From: Chitinophaga pinensis
GTDB lineage: Bacteria; Bacteroidota; Bacteroidia; NS11-12g; UBA955
NCBI GenBank assembly: GCA_945871905.1
Contig: CAMBXL010000010.1
Span: forward strand, 18,501-82,500
Length of the DNA: 64,000 nt
Direction: 5' to 3'
The notes beneath the pieces were generated by a model. It worked only from the letters and a program-made list of their open reading frames with translations, was not told the DNA's origin and did no database searches. Made by a program: the position numbers and the translations under genes. How positions within the stretch are numbered: position 1 is the first letter of the stretch; every line of letters starts with the position of its first letter. Shown one piece after another: positions 17,175 through 25,544 of this stretch.

Positions 17175-18600
17175 ATATAATTTTAACAAAACAAAAATTG
17201 TAGCCACTATTGGACCTGCTACCGAATCAAAGGAAATGCTTAAAAAACTAATCCTTGCAGGCGTTGATGTGTGCCGAATTAACTCTTCTCACGGCACTCA
17301 AGAAGACCACAAAAAAGTTATTACCGCCATTCGCGAAATAAACAAAGAACTAAATTCAGACATTTGTATTCTTCAGGATTTACAAGGGCCTAAACTAAGA
17401 ATAGGCATTGTAGAAAACGACGAAATAACCATTGAAAAAGGGCATAAACTAATCTTAACATGCAATGAATTAATCGGCAACAAAGACAAAATAACCATTC
17501 GTTACATCGATTTAGCAAAAGATGTTAAACCTGGAGAACACATTTTGTTAGATGATGGAAAATTGGAATTAAAAATTATCAAAGTTTTGAATAATACTGA
17601 TGTTGAGGCCGAAGTAATAGAAGGCGGTTTACTTAAATCAAAAAAAGGATTCAATTTACCCCACACCGATGTTTCCTTTCCTAGCTTAACTGAAAAAGAT
17701 TTGCTTGACCTTGATTTTGCTCTCGAAAACAATGTCGAATGGATTGGTTTGTCTTTTGTTAGAAAAGCTGAAGATATTATCGATTTAAAAAAACGCATAG
17801 CAGCAAGTGGAAAAGACTGTAGAGTGATTGCAAAAATAGAAAAACCTGAAGCGGTAAAAAACATAGATTCAATCATTGCTGTTACAGATGCAGTAATGGT
17901 AGCAAGAGGCGACTTAGGCGTTGAAATGCCTTTGCAAGATTTACCTATTATTCAAAAAAACATCATTGACAAATGTATCAAAGCGGCCAAACCTGTTATC
18001 GTTGCTACACAAATGATGGAAAGCATGATATACAACTCTACCCCTACTAGGGCTGAAGTGAGTGATGTTGCCAATGCGGTTATTGATGGTGCAGATGCCG
18101 TAATGCTTAGTGCTGAAACAAGTATTGGTAAATTCCCCATTAAAGTGGTGGAAACCATGGAGAAAATTGTTCGTGACGTTGAAAAAGACAAACGCGTCTA
18201 TTACAAAGGCAGCAAACCAACACCAGACAGTGACACTTTCCTTTCTGATGAAATTTGCTTTACCGCGGTTAGAATGAGTGACCACCTAAAAGCTAAATCT
18301 ATCGTTGGGATGACCCGTTCAGGATATTCTGCTTTAGAATTATCTTCTTACAGACCTAAAGCCGATATTTTCATTTTTACCAATAACGAAGTTTTGCTAA
18401 AAGCCATGAGTTTGGTTTGGGGAGTTAGAGGCTTTTATTATGACGATTACATCAGTACTGACCAAACCTTTACCGATGTAATAGAGGTTTTAAAAAATAA
18501 CAAATTGGTAGAAAATGGCGATATTGTTGTTCACACGGCAAGTATGCCTATCCATAAAAAATCAATGGCCAATAGCATCAAAGTCAGCATTGTAGATTAG
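17167..18600 (+). CDS. pyk: Pyruvate kinase
   Basis: The 477-residue enzyme converts phosphoenolpyruvate and ADP to pyruvate and ATP in glycolysis. Visible marks are KTKIVATIGPA at the start, RINSSHGT, the active-site IAKIEKPEAVKN, the metal-binding ARGDLGVEMP, and the signature region ending NAVIDGADAVMLSAETSIGKFP. A C-terminal alpha/beta domain (from about residue 350) completes the normal length. The start ATG 17167 lies within the end of the IPExxxVDY gene. The L,D-transpeptidase gene follows at once, with six bases between the stop and its ATG. Confidence 0.95.
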   Translation: MYKYNFNKTKIVATIGPATESKEMLKKLILAGVDVCRINSSHGTQEDHKKVITAIREINKELNSDICILQDLQGPKLRIGIVENDEITIEKGHKLILTCNELIGNKDKITIRYIDLAKDVKPGEHILLDDGKLELKIIKVLNNTDVEAEVIEGGLLKSKKGFNLPHTDVSFPSLTEKDLLDLDFALENNVEWIGLSFVRKAEDIIDLKKRIAASGKDCRVIAKIEKPEAVKNIDSIIAVTDAVMVARGDLGVEMPLQDLPIIQKNIIDKCIKAAKPVIVATQMMESMIYNSTPTRAEVSDVANAVIDGADAVMLSAETSIGKFPIKVVETMEKIVRDVEKDKRVYYKGSKPTPDSDTFLSDEICFTAVRMSDHLKAKSIVGMTRSGYSALELSSYRPKADIFIFTNNEVLLKAMSLVWGVRGFYYDDYISTDQTFTDVIEVLKNNKLVENGDIVVHTASMPIHKKSMANSIKVSIVD

Positions 18601-18606
18601 TTGAAA

Positions 18607-19371
18607 ATGACATTTAGCAAAGGAATTTTATTTTTTTTGTTGTTTTATTCCCTCCAATTGATAGGGCAACCTCAGGTATTTTCAGAAAAACAGCTTGGCA
18701 ATCAAAGGGTTTGGAACGCCCGTTTAAGTTGTGATGAGACCTTAAAGAATTTATTTGAGTCTAACTATCTTTCCTACCCTCCCAAATATGTTTATTGGAG
18801 AGCCTTTAAAAAGGAAAAACAATTGGAGTTATGGGCGGCAGACAGTGCTAACCACCGATACAAATTAATAAAAACTTACGCTATCGTGAATACTTCGGGA
18901 ACACTTGGCCCCAAAAGATTTGAAGGAGACTTTCAAATACCCGAAGGCTATTACCACATCAATCAATACAATCCTTATAGCAATTTTTACTTGTCATTCA
19001 AAGTCTCATACCCCAACAAAAGCGATAGCATACTTGGAAAAAAGGGTCAATATGGTGGACAAATCTTTGTTCATGGTGACAGCTTAACAATAGGATGTTT
19101 ACCCATGAGTAATGAGGTAATTAAAGAAATTTATTGGTGTAACATTCAAGCCAATTCAAACAAAGAAAACAATTATTACATTCCTATCCACATTTACCCT
19201 TGCAGAATGAATGCTACTAATTGGAATTTCTTAAAGAAAACGTATTCATTCGACCCTGTTAAGCTAGATTTTTGGAAAAACTTACAGAGTGGATATAACT
19301 TTTTTGAGTTAATAAAAACCCCTCCAAAGCCCTTAGTGGATCAGAAAGGAAGATATTGGATTAGTTATTGA
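18607..19371 (+). CDS. Secreted L,D-transpeptidase (YafK type)
   Basis: The 254-residue protein has a signal peptide (MTFSKGILFFLLFYSLQLIGQ). Its YkuD-like catalytic domain reads FEGDFQIPEGYYHI, then IFVHGDSLTIGCLPMSN with the active-site His and Cys, as in YafK-type enzymes. Such enzymes make or cut L,D-peptide bonds in peptidoglycan or tether proteins to it. ATG 18607 is preferred to TTG 18601, which abuts the pyk stop. It overlaps the end of the convergent Fe-S protein gene by seven bases, leaving no terminator. Being last after pyk, it may share that transcript. Confidence 0.8.
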   Translation: MTFSKGILFFLLFYSLQLIGQPQVFSEKQLGNQRVWNARLSCDETLKNLFESNYLSYPPKYVYWRAFKKEKQLELWAADSANHRYKLIKTYAIVNTSGTLGPKRFEGDFQIPEGYYHINQYNPYSNFYLSFKVSYPNKSDSILGKKGQYGGQIFVHGDSLTIGCLPMSNEVIKEIYWCNIQANSNKENNYYIPIHIYPCRMNATNWNFLKKTYSFDPVKLDFWKNLQSGYNFFELIKTPPKPLVDQKGRYWISY

Positions 19372-20642
19372 TTAGTCCAATTCGCTCTGTCAGAAGGAGA
19401 AAACTGCCAAGGTGCGCTGTTGTTTTCCAAATTGGTTAACATTCCATTTAATTCAGAAGGCGCTGCACTTTGTTCCATTACCAAATATTGACGCATTTGC
19501 ATGATAATATCAACTGGTCTGATATTTATTGGACAGGCATCTACACAAGCATTACATGTGGTACAAGCCCAAAGCTCTTCGCTTGAAATTTTATCGTGCA
19601 AACTTTTTCCATCGTGAAAATCGGGACCATTTTTATCTTTTTCATTACCCAATTCAACCAAACGATCGCGGGTATCCATCATCACTTTACGAGGAGAAAG
19701 CAACTTTCCGGTGATATTAGCAGGACAAACGCTTGTACATCGGCCACATTCGGTGCAAGAATAGGATTCCATTAGGTTTTTCCAAGACAAGTCTGCCACA
19801 TCTTTAGCACCAAATCCTTCGGGTGACTGATAATTATCGGGAGGCGTAAAAGATGGGTCTAGCATTAATTTAACCTCAGTGGTTACGCTAGCCATATTAG
19901 GGATTTCTCCCACAGGTTCTAATTTACTGTAATAGGTATTAGGGAAAGCCAAGAAAATGTGCAAGTGTTTGCTGAATGGAATGTAATTAACAAACAACAA
20001 AACCCCAATCCAATGAATCCACCAAAACAACTTAACGGTTGTGTGGAGTGCATGTTCGCCCATTGAGCTGAAAATAGGCGTTAAGAACTGACTAATGGGC
20101 AATTGATAGGCATTTTGCAAAGGGGCATCTGCGGCATTCATTAACAACAAGGCAGACATAAGCACAATTTCAATAAATAAAATATAGTTGGCATCTTTAA
20201 TTGGCCATCCATTCATTTCCACACCAGTGAATCTTTTCACTTTAGAAACATGACGTCTGTACAAAAATGCAATACAAGCTAAAATGACCAAAACACCTAA
20301 AATTTCAAAAAAACCAATCAAAAAACCGTAAAATCCGCCGAGTAGCGGTTGAAAAATGCGGTGATTTCCGGTAATTCCGTCAATAATTATCTCCAAGACC
20401 TCGATATTGATGAGGATAAAACCCACATAAATGATTAAATGCAAAAAGGCAGGAATGGGTTTTTTGGTCATTTTGGACTGTCCAAAAGCGACTCTAATCA
20501 TCGTTTTCAAACGCAACTTTTTATTGTCGTTAAGACTCTCTGGGCGCCCCATGTGTATGTTTCTTGCAATTTTTTTTACGCTTTTTGAAACGAACCAAAC
20601 AGCGATAGCAGTAACGATAATAAATAATATAGATGACAACAT
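19365..20642 (-). CDS. Membrane-bound 2x[4Fe-4S] HdrC/NarI-like protein
   Basis: The 425-residue protein joins an N-terminal membrane domain with about five or six helices (related to NarI-type cytochrome subunits) to a C-terminal ferredoxin-like domain. The two cluster motifs are CTECGRCTSVCP and CTTCNACVDACP. It would pass electrons between a membrane carrier and a soluble partner, as in heterodisulfide-reductase-like or glycolate-oxidase-like complexes. In many Bacteroidota it is followed by a cysteine-rich CCG-domain partner; here the next gene is convergent and no partner is present. I chose ATG 20642 over TTG 20660. Confidence 0.8.
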   Translation of the reverse strand: MLSSILFIIVTAIAVWFVSKSVKKIARNIHMGRPESLNDNKKLRLKTMIRVAFGQSKMTKKPIPAFLHLIIYVGFILINIEVLEIIIDGITGNHRIFQPLLGGFYGFLIGFFEILGVLVILACIAFLYRRHVSKVKRFTGVEMNGWPIKDANYILFIEIVLMSALLLMNAADAPLQNAYQLPISQFLTPIFSSMGEHALHTTVKLFWWIHWIGVLLFVNYIPFSKHLHIFLAFPNTYYSKLEPVGEIPNMASVTTEVKLMLDPSFTPPDNYQSPEGFGAKDVADLSWKNLMESYSCTECGRCTSVCPANITGKLLSPRKVMMDTRDRLVELGNEKDKNGPDFHDGKSLHDKISSEELWACTTCNACVDACPINIRPVDIIMQMRQYLVMEQSAAPSELNGMLTNLENNSAPWQFSPSDRANWTNQ

Positions 20643-20685
20643 ATTTAAATTGAGGTTCAATATTAAACAAAAAAATAAAAAATAG

Positions 20686-20716
20686 TTTGTATTAGATAAA
20701 AAAAAATATATTTTTG
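20686..20716 (+). promoter_or_regulatory. Promoter of tRNA-Phe
   Basis: TTTG (20686-20689), 19 bases, then TATTTTTG (20709-20716) fits the Bacteroidota TTTG/TAnnTTTG promoter at ideal spacing. The mature tRNA begins 17 bases downstream, leaving a short 5' trailer for RNase P. Confidence 0.65.
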
Positions 20717-20732
20717 CACTCCCAATTAGGAA

Positions 20733-20805
20733 GGTATCTTAGCTCAGTTGGTAGAGCAAAGGACTGAAAATCCTTGTGTCCGCGGTTCGATTCCGCGAGA
20801 TACCA
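20733..20805 (+). tRNA. tRNA-Phe (GAA)
   Basis: A 73-base cloverleaf can be drawn. The acceptor stem is GGTATCT (20733-20739) with AGATACC (20798-20804). The D arm is GCTC/GAGC. The anticodon stem AAGGA/TCCTT carries the loop CTGAAAA with anticodon GAA at 20766-20768. The T arm is CGCGG-TTCGATT-CCGCG. The discriminator base is A20805. CCA is not encoded (CAA follows), so it must be added by the CCA enzyme. Confidence 0.97.
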
Positions 20806-20808
20806 CAA

Positions 20809-20840
20809 TAAAACCCTTGAGAAATCAAGGGTTTTTTGTT
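20809..20840 (+). terminator. Intrinsic terminator after tRNA-Phe
   Basis: AAACCCTTGA (20811-20820), loop GAAA, TCAAGGGTTT (20825-20834), then a T-run. The ten-pair stem with U-tract is a clear Rho-independent terminator six bases after the tRNA. Confidence 0.85.
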
Positions 20841-20946
20841 TTATTGGAATTACGTTTTTATATTTTTCATTTTAATTTACTATGTTTGAAATCTTAATCT
20901 GATCGATTAACCATTGAACCAATAATTAATTCAAACATAAAACAAT

Positions 20947-21501
20947 ATGGAAAACCAATCAGAAATCATTGACCAAGGCATCATTCAAAAAGAGAGCCTT
21001 ATAGAAGAGCAATCTATCATTAGCATCAATAAATTCGTTTTCTTGTCCATCATCACCTTCGGGTTGTACGATTTATGGTGGACTTACAAAGCTTGGCGTT
21101 TTTTTAAACAAAAAGACAATTTAGACATTATGCCCGCTATCCGAACTTTATTGGCTATCTTCTTTTTATATTCCTTGTTTAGTGATATTTTAAATTACGC
21201 CAAAGAAAAAGGCTATGAACAAAGCTATTCCCCAACTTTTGCTTTCGTGGGAGTACTACTGTTTAATGCAATGGGGCGCCTACCTGACCCTTATTGGATG
21301 ATTACTACCTTTACATTCTTGTTTATGTTAGGCCCTTTTAATGCTTTAAATTATGCCAAACAAAATTCTGACGACATTAATGTTAAAATCCAAAATGGTT
21401 TTAATGCAAGGCAAATTGTCCTTATTGTATTAGGGGGATTGTTGTGGGGCTTAGTCATTATAGGGCTAATGATGCCAGATGATTACAGTGCTATTAACTA
21501 G
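20947..21501 (+). CDS. DUF4234-like membrane protein
   Basis: The 184-residue protein has a polar N-terminus of about 26 residues and then four or five membrane segments. The first contains FVFLSIITFGLYDLWWTYKAWRFFK, the aromatic signature of DUF4234-type proteins. The family has no known function. Start ATG 20947. A TATGTTTG box at 20881-20888 fits the -7 consensus and would give a leader of about 50 bases. The gene stands alone: a terminator precedes it and another follows about 125 bases after its stop. Confidence 0.65.
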   Translation: MENQSEIIDQGIIQKESLIEEQSIISINKFVFLSIITFGLYDLWWTYKAWRFFKQKDNLDIMPAIRTLLAIFFLYSLFSDILNYAKEKGYEQSYSPTFAFVGVLLFNAMGRLPDPYWMITTFTFLFMLGPFNALNYAKQNSDDINVKIQNGFNARQIVLIVLGGLLWGLVIIGLMMPDDYSAIN

Positions 21502-21806
21502 GTAATTTGTCATTTTTTCGTCATAATAACAAAACTCCGCAACTATTTATTTCTAACAAACGTCTATAGTATGCAATGCGATAATAGTTGTAGTAATACT
21601 GATATCCATTTCATACGCTGATGCAAGAAAGCCTTTGTTTGTAAACAGACAAAGGCTTTTTTGTTTTATGACAAATTACACGACCTCAACTCACTAATTC
21701 CAACAATTCATTAAATAAAAAATGAATAATTTGATTATTTTTGTCTTTTAACAAATTTTGCAAGATTTTTGCACACTTACTCTTTAAAAACAATTCAATA
21801 ATAAAA
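21502..21806. other. Intergenic stretch
   Basis: This gap of 305 bases between the DUF4234-like and META-domain genes holds the terminator at 21628-21662 and a TATTTTTG box (21736-21743) that could serve the META gene with a leader of about 60 bases. I see no small ORF with family resemblance and no RNA structure beyond the terminator hairpin. Confidence 0.5.
21628..21662 (+). terminator. Intrinsic terminator
   Basis: AAAGCCTTTGT (21628-21638) pairs with ACAAAGGCTTT (21649-21659) around a ten-base loop, followed by T residues. It probably ends the DUF4234-like transcript, about 125 bases after its stop codon. Confidence 0.75.
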
Positions 21807-22814
21807 ATGAAACCCGCTATATTACCTTTATTAATTTTATTAATCACCTCCAATGTTTCTTGGGGTCAATCTGAATCAAGCAAAACTATTATTGTTGCTG
21901 ATGCCAAAATTTCATGTAACTACCAAAACACCATTATGGCTTGTTTGAAAATAAAATCACACCCTGACAGTGTTTGGCGCGACTTCCCTCACGACATTGA
22001 AGGTTTTATTTTTGAACCAGGCTTTGAAACAACTATTGAGATTTTAGAAACCGTCATTCAATTTCCAGGAGATTCTGTTCCTAAAACACAATACAAACTT
22101 ATAAAAACGATTGATAAAGTAAACAAAGTTCTTAACGATAAAAGGCTGTTGAGTAATAACCGTTGGAAAATAGTGAATTATGAAAAAGACGGAACACTGA
22201 CTCCATTACGAAGAACGAATGCTTTTGCTATATTCGATATCGACAACAACAAAATTAGCGGAAACAACTCTTGTAATACGTTCAATGGTAACACTATTAT
22301 TGAAGACGGCGTTATCTCATTTGGCATTTTAATGTCTACAAAAATGGCTTGTGAAAACAACCAATCTGAAGCCTTAATCAATGACGCATTAACAGGCAAA
22401 GCCGCTTACTACATTAGAAACAACATCTTATTTATTGTTTGTGAAAACCGCGGTATTCTTCATTTAAAACCTGAAAAAAGACTTGACTCAATATTACAAG
22501 TCATTAACACCCCTAAATCTCCTTTTGATGGCAACACAATGTTTACCTTAAAAGATGGTAAAGTTCAAATCAAATTAGATGAAATTCCTCTGGCAAAAAA
22601 CAGAATAATGATTTTTAATCCAGGAAAACTTTCTGACTTAGAAAAAAAGCCTAATTCTCCTGTTGCCAAAGTATTAGTGAACATCGATACTAATAGCGAT
22701 GTAAGCAAAATTCAAATCCTAAAAACACCACACAAAATCAACAACTCCAAATACATTGTTGTATTTTTAAAGGATGGGACTAAACGAAAAATGGAAATTT
22801 CCGAGGTCTACTAA
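21807..22814 (+). CDS. Secreted DUF4377-META domain protein
   Basis: The 335-residue protein has a signal peptide (MKPAILPLLILLITSNVSWGQ). A DUF4377-like segment follows (about residues 28-105, with CNYQNTIMACLKIKSHPD and IEGFIFEPGFETTIEI). Next comes a META/HslJ domain (about residues 112-225: NNRWKIVNY, ISGNNSCNTFNGN, STKMAC). A C-terminal region of about 110 residues is unassigned. META domains occur in heat-shock and motility-linked envelope proteins, without a known reaction. ATG 21807 was chosen over the upstream in-frame TTG because it gives the signal peptide. It converges on the GT9 gene with a gap of two bases. Confidence 0.75.
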   Translation: MKPAILPLLILLITSNVSWGQSESSKTIIVADAKISCNYQNTIMACLKIKSHPDSVWRDFPHDIEGFIFEPGFETTIEILETVIQFPGDSVPKTQYKLIKTIDKVNKVLNDKRLLSNNRWKIVNYEKDGTLTPLRRTNAFAIFDIDNNKISGNNSCNTFNGNTIIEDGVISFGILMSTKMACENNQSEALINDALTGKAAYYIRNNILFIVCENRGILHLKPEKRLDSILQVINTPKSPFDGNTMFTLKDGKVQIKLDEIPLAKNRIMIFNPGKLSDLEKKPNSPVAKVLVNIDTNSDVSKIQILKTPHKINNSKYIVVFLKDGTKRKMEISEVY

Positions 22815-22816
22815 TT

Positions 22817-23782
22817 CTAAGAAATCCACGCTGGAATTTCAGAGAAATCTATCTCTTGCATACATTTTAAATGCTTTTTGGGACAGGATGTATAGCCAAT
22901 TTTGCTACAAGGCCTGCACGACAATTCAGAAACCTCTAGAATCTTTTGGTCAATCTCTGTGTTAAATGGATAATAAGGAGCCATTCCAAAATCAGGAATC
23001 GTATTTCCCCAAATTGATACTATAGGCACTTTTAATGCCGCTGCAATATGCATCATTCCGGTGTCATGCGTAAACAATCTTTGGCTGTTTTTAATCAACA
23101 AAGCACTTTGATGAATACTCAACTCCCCACATAAATTAACTGCATTTGGACATTCTTTGGCAATCAGTTTACCTTGATGACTATCTTCCTTCCCTCCTAT
23201 TAAAACAACAGGAAAGCTTAACAACTTAAGCATTTCAAGTTGCTTATTAAGAGGCAATTTTTTGGTGGCATGTTGACCACCAATTGCATAAACAAAATAG
23301 CTTGAATTTATCGCCAACTTTTCGTCCAAATTTGTTTGTTCATTTATAAAAAAGTCCAAGCCCTTTCCATCATTAACTACACCCAGAGCATGGCAGGCCT
23401 GAAGATATCTGTCAACAATGTGAATGTATGGCAAAATATTAATTTTAAATCTCACTATTAACCACTTCTCCCAATTTAACTTATCGAAATGGTAAGTTTT
23501 CACCTTTATAATAGATTTTATTATCCTCGTTCTAAGATTGTGATGCAAATCAATAACAACATCATATTTTTCATTTTTCAACATTTTGGCAAACTGAAGC
23601 AATTGCTTATCAAACAATTGTAATTTGTCTATGTATGGATTGTTTTCCAATAAAACGCCAAAGTGTTTTTTGGTTGCAAAATGAACCTCAGCATTTGGCA
23701 CTTGTTGTTTTATGGCTCTTATAACTGGTGTTGTCAATACAATATCACCAATAGAACTAAACCTTATGATTAATATTTTCAT
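22817..23782 (-). CDS. Glycosyltransferase family 9 protein
   Basis: The 321-residue protein opens with MKILIIRFSSIGDIVLTTPV, the heptosyltransferase Rossmann motif. Its donor-binding half holds YAIGGQHATKKLP, VVLIGGKEDSHQGK and FTHDTGMMHIAAAL, the last being the GT9 hallmark. It should transfer a heptose-type sugar in lipopolysaccharide core synthesis. It ends with a Cys-rich segment (SELSCRPCSKIGYTSCPKKHLKC) like that of many Bacteroidota members. It is the second GT9 in the window and differs from the one at 15587 in lacking the Cys-rich N-terminus. It starts at ATG 23782, 22 bases after the PolX-like stop. Confidence 0.87.
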   Translation of the reverse strand: MKILIIRFSSIGDIVLTTPVIRAIKQQVPNAEVHFATKKHFGVLLENNPYIDKLQLFDKQLLQFAKMLKNEKYDVVIDLHHNLRTRIIKSIIKVKTYHFDKLNWEKWLIVRFKINILPYIHIVDRYLQACHALGVVNDGKGLDFFINEQTNLDEKLAINSSYFVYAIGGQHATKKLPLNKQLEMLKLLSFPVVLIGGKEDSHQGKLIAKECPNAVNLCGELSIHQSALLIKNSQRLFTHDTGMMHIAAALKVPIVSIWGNTIPDFGMAPYYPFNTEIDQKILEVSELSCRPCSKIGYTSCPKKHLKCMQEIDFSEIPAWIS

Positions 23783-23804
23783 TGGCTATAGGATTGATAC
23801 AAAA

Positions 23805-25454
23805 CTACTTATTTTTTACCCAAGTATCAAAAGCGATTAAATCTTTTGCATTTAAACAAGATTCGGGGGTTAGGTAAGCTTTTCTTGCCACATTCACGCC
23901 ATATCGCATGTCTTGATAACCGTCTTTGTGATGGGCATCGGGATTGATACTAATTATTCCACCTTTTGATACATAATAATCGATCCAACGCCAATCGATA
24001 TCCAAACGGTAGGGATGGGCATTGAGCTCAACGACAACTTTATTTTGCAAACACGCATCTAGTATGTATTGGTGATTGATACTGTATCCCGGGCGCATCA
24101 ACAGCAACCGTCCTGTTGGATGACCCAAAATTCTGGTTCGGGGATGTTCAATGGCTCTTATAAGTCTTTTGTGTGCTTTTTCTTCATCCATAGTCAACTG
24201 ACTGTGAACACTCGCTACGATGACCTCAAACTGTGACAATAACTCCTCTTCGTAATCCAAACTACCATCGGTTAATATATCACTTTCTATCCCTTTGTAA
24301 ACCTTAAAACCATTGTAACCTTTATTGAGTTTATCAATCTCATCAAATTGCTGTATCACTCTGTCAGGCTTTAATCCACCAGCATAACCAGCAGATTGTG
24401 AGTGGTCGCAAACTACAAGATATTCAAACCCACTTTTTTGTGCAAAATCAGACATTTCTTTGAGCGTATGCAACCCATCACTGTAGGTGGTATGATTGTG
24501 AATAACCCCTTTCAAGTCCTTGTATTCAATAAGATTTGCCTGTTTGTCTAAATTATTTAGCTCACTTAATCCTTCTCTTAACTCTGGTAGAATATAGACC
24601 AAACATAAGGACTTATATATGTCTTCTTCAGAAGAATTATTAACGGCCGATCTATCGTAATTTATTAGTTTTAAATGACTTTCTGTTGATGTTGTTTCAA
24701 AAAGCAAACTTTCAAAATCCGCTGAACTACACAAATGAAAAACAACAGACAAAACTTCGGCATATTTGAACTTAACTGTTGTTCCATCGAATTCTACAAA
24801 ATCCAAATGAGGCACAGCAAGGTTTGTCCAATCATTTGTTGGGTTAAGCGCTTCAACAACAAACTCGAGTTGATTGACAATTTCATCCAACCTTCTATAT
24901 TCTCCTGTCAGTTGCGCTTTTTTACAAATGGCAGAGCTATCGAGACTTTCCATGATTTTCAAAGCAATAGGTTCTACTTTTGCCCAATGAAATTTCCCTT
25001 CTTGGTTGTATTTAAATTCAATATCAGACAATATTTGGTTTTGTGTTTTGTGCCCAAAACCTTTGATTTCTACCAATCTATTTTCCCTACAAGCTTCGAG
25101 AAGTTCCACTACAGAAGCTATACCTACTTCTTTCCACAACACCTCCACTTTTTTGGGACCTAAACCTTTAATATTCAACAAATCAACAACCCCTTTTGGT
25201 GTTTTTTCGATTAATAATTCAAGTTCTTGCAATGTGCCCGTTTCTTTAATTTCAATCAGTTTAGGCAAAAACCCTTTATGAAAACTTAAATTGAACAAAA
25301 TTTGCGCTTCATCCATTTCAAAAAAAGGCTCTTGAAATTTCTTTAAAAAGAACACTAAATTAGCTATCGATTTAACTTTAAATGAATTACCTCCATGCAG
25401 TTCGTACAACTTACCATACAATGTAAACAGTTTAGAAAGTTCTTGATTGGTCAT
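23805..25454 (-). CDS. PolX-like helix-hairpin-helix/PHP protein
   Basis: The 549-residue protein has the order of bacterial PolX. Helix-hairpin-helix motifs come first (IKGLGPKKV near residue 95, IKGFGHKTQ near 131), then a remnant polymerase palm, then a full PHP phosphoesterase domain (about residues 313-549). The PHP metal ligands are present: HNH (319, 321), DH (350-351), GIE (390), SVH (417), GHP (445), NAH (480) and DAH (506, 508). The polymerase aspartates are not: the GSYRR-x5-GDID motif reads GEYRR, five residues, NQLE (194-197). I expect a nuclease or phosphatase in repair, not a polymerase. Start ATG 25454. Confidence 0.85.
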   Translation of the reverse strand: MTNQELSKLFTLYGKLYELHGGNSFKVKSIANLVFFLKKFQEPFFEMDEAQILFNLSFHKGFLPKLIEIKETGTLQELELLIEKTPKGVVDLLNIKGLGPKKVEVLWKEVGIASVVELLEACRENRLVEIKGFGHKTQNQILSDIEFKYNQEGKFHWAKVEPIALKIMESLDSSAICKKAQLTGEYRRLDEIVNQLEFVVEALNPTNDWTNLAVPHLDFVEFDGTTVKFKYAEVLSVVFHLCSSADFESLLFETTSTESHLKLINYDRSAVNNSSEEDIYKSLCLVYILPELREGLSELNNLDKQANLIEYKDLKGVIHNHTTYSDGLHTLKEMSDFAQKSGFEYLVVCDHSQSAGYAGGLKPDRVIQQFDEIDKLNKGYNGFKVYKGIESDILTDGSLDYEEELLSQFEVIVASVHSQLTMDEEKAHKRLIRAIEHPRTRILGHPTGRLLLMRPGYSINHQYILDACLQNKVVVELNAHPYRLDIDWRWIDYYVSKGGIISINPDAHHKDGYQDMRYGVNVARKAYLTPESCLNAKDLIAFDTWVKNK

Positions 25455-25544
25455 TTTTGAAAAACAAACATACTTACATTTTTTTAAAAAAATGATAAAA
25501 ACAATAGAAAACCTCTTAAATTAGCACAATAAAATTCAATCAAT

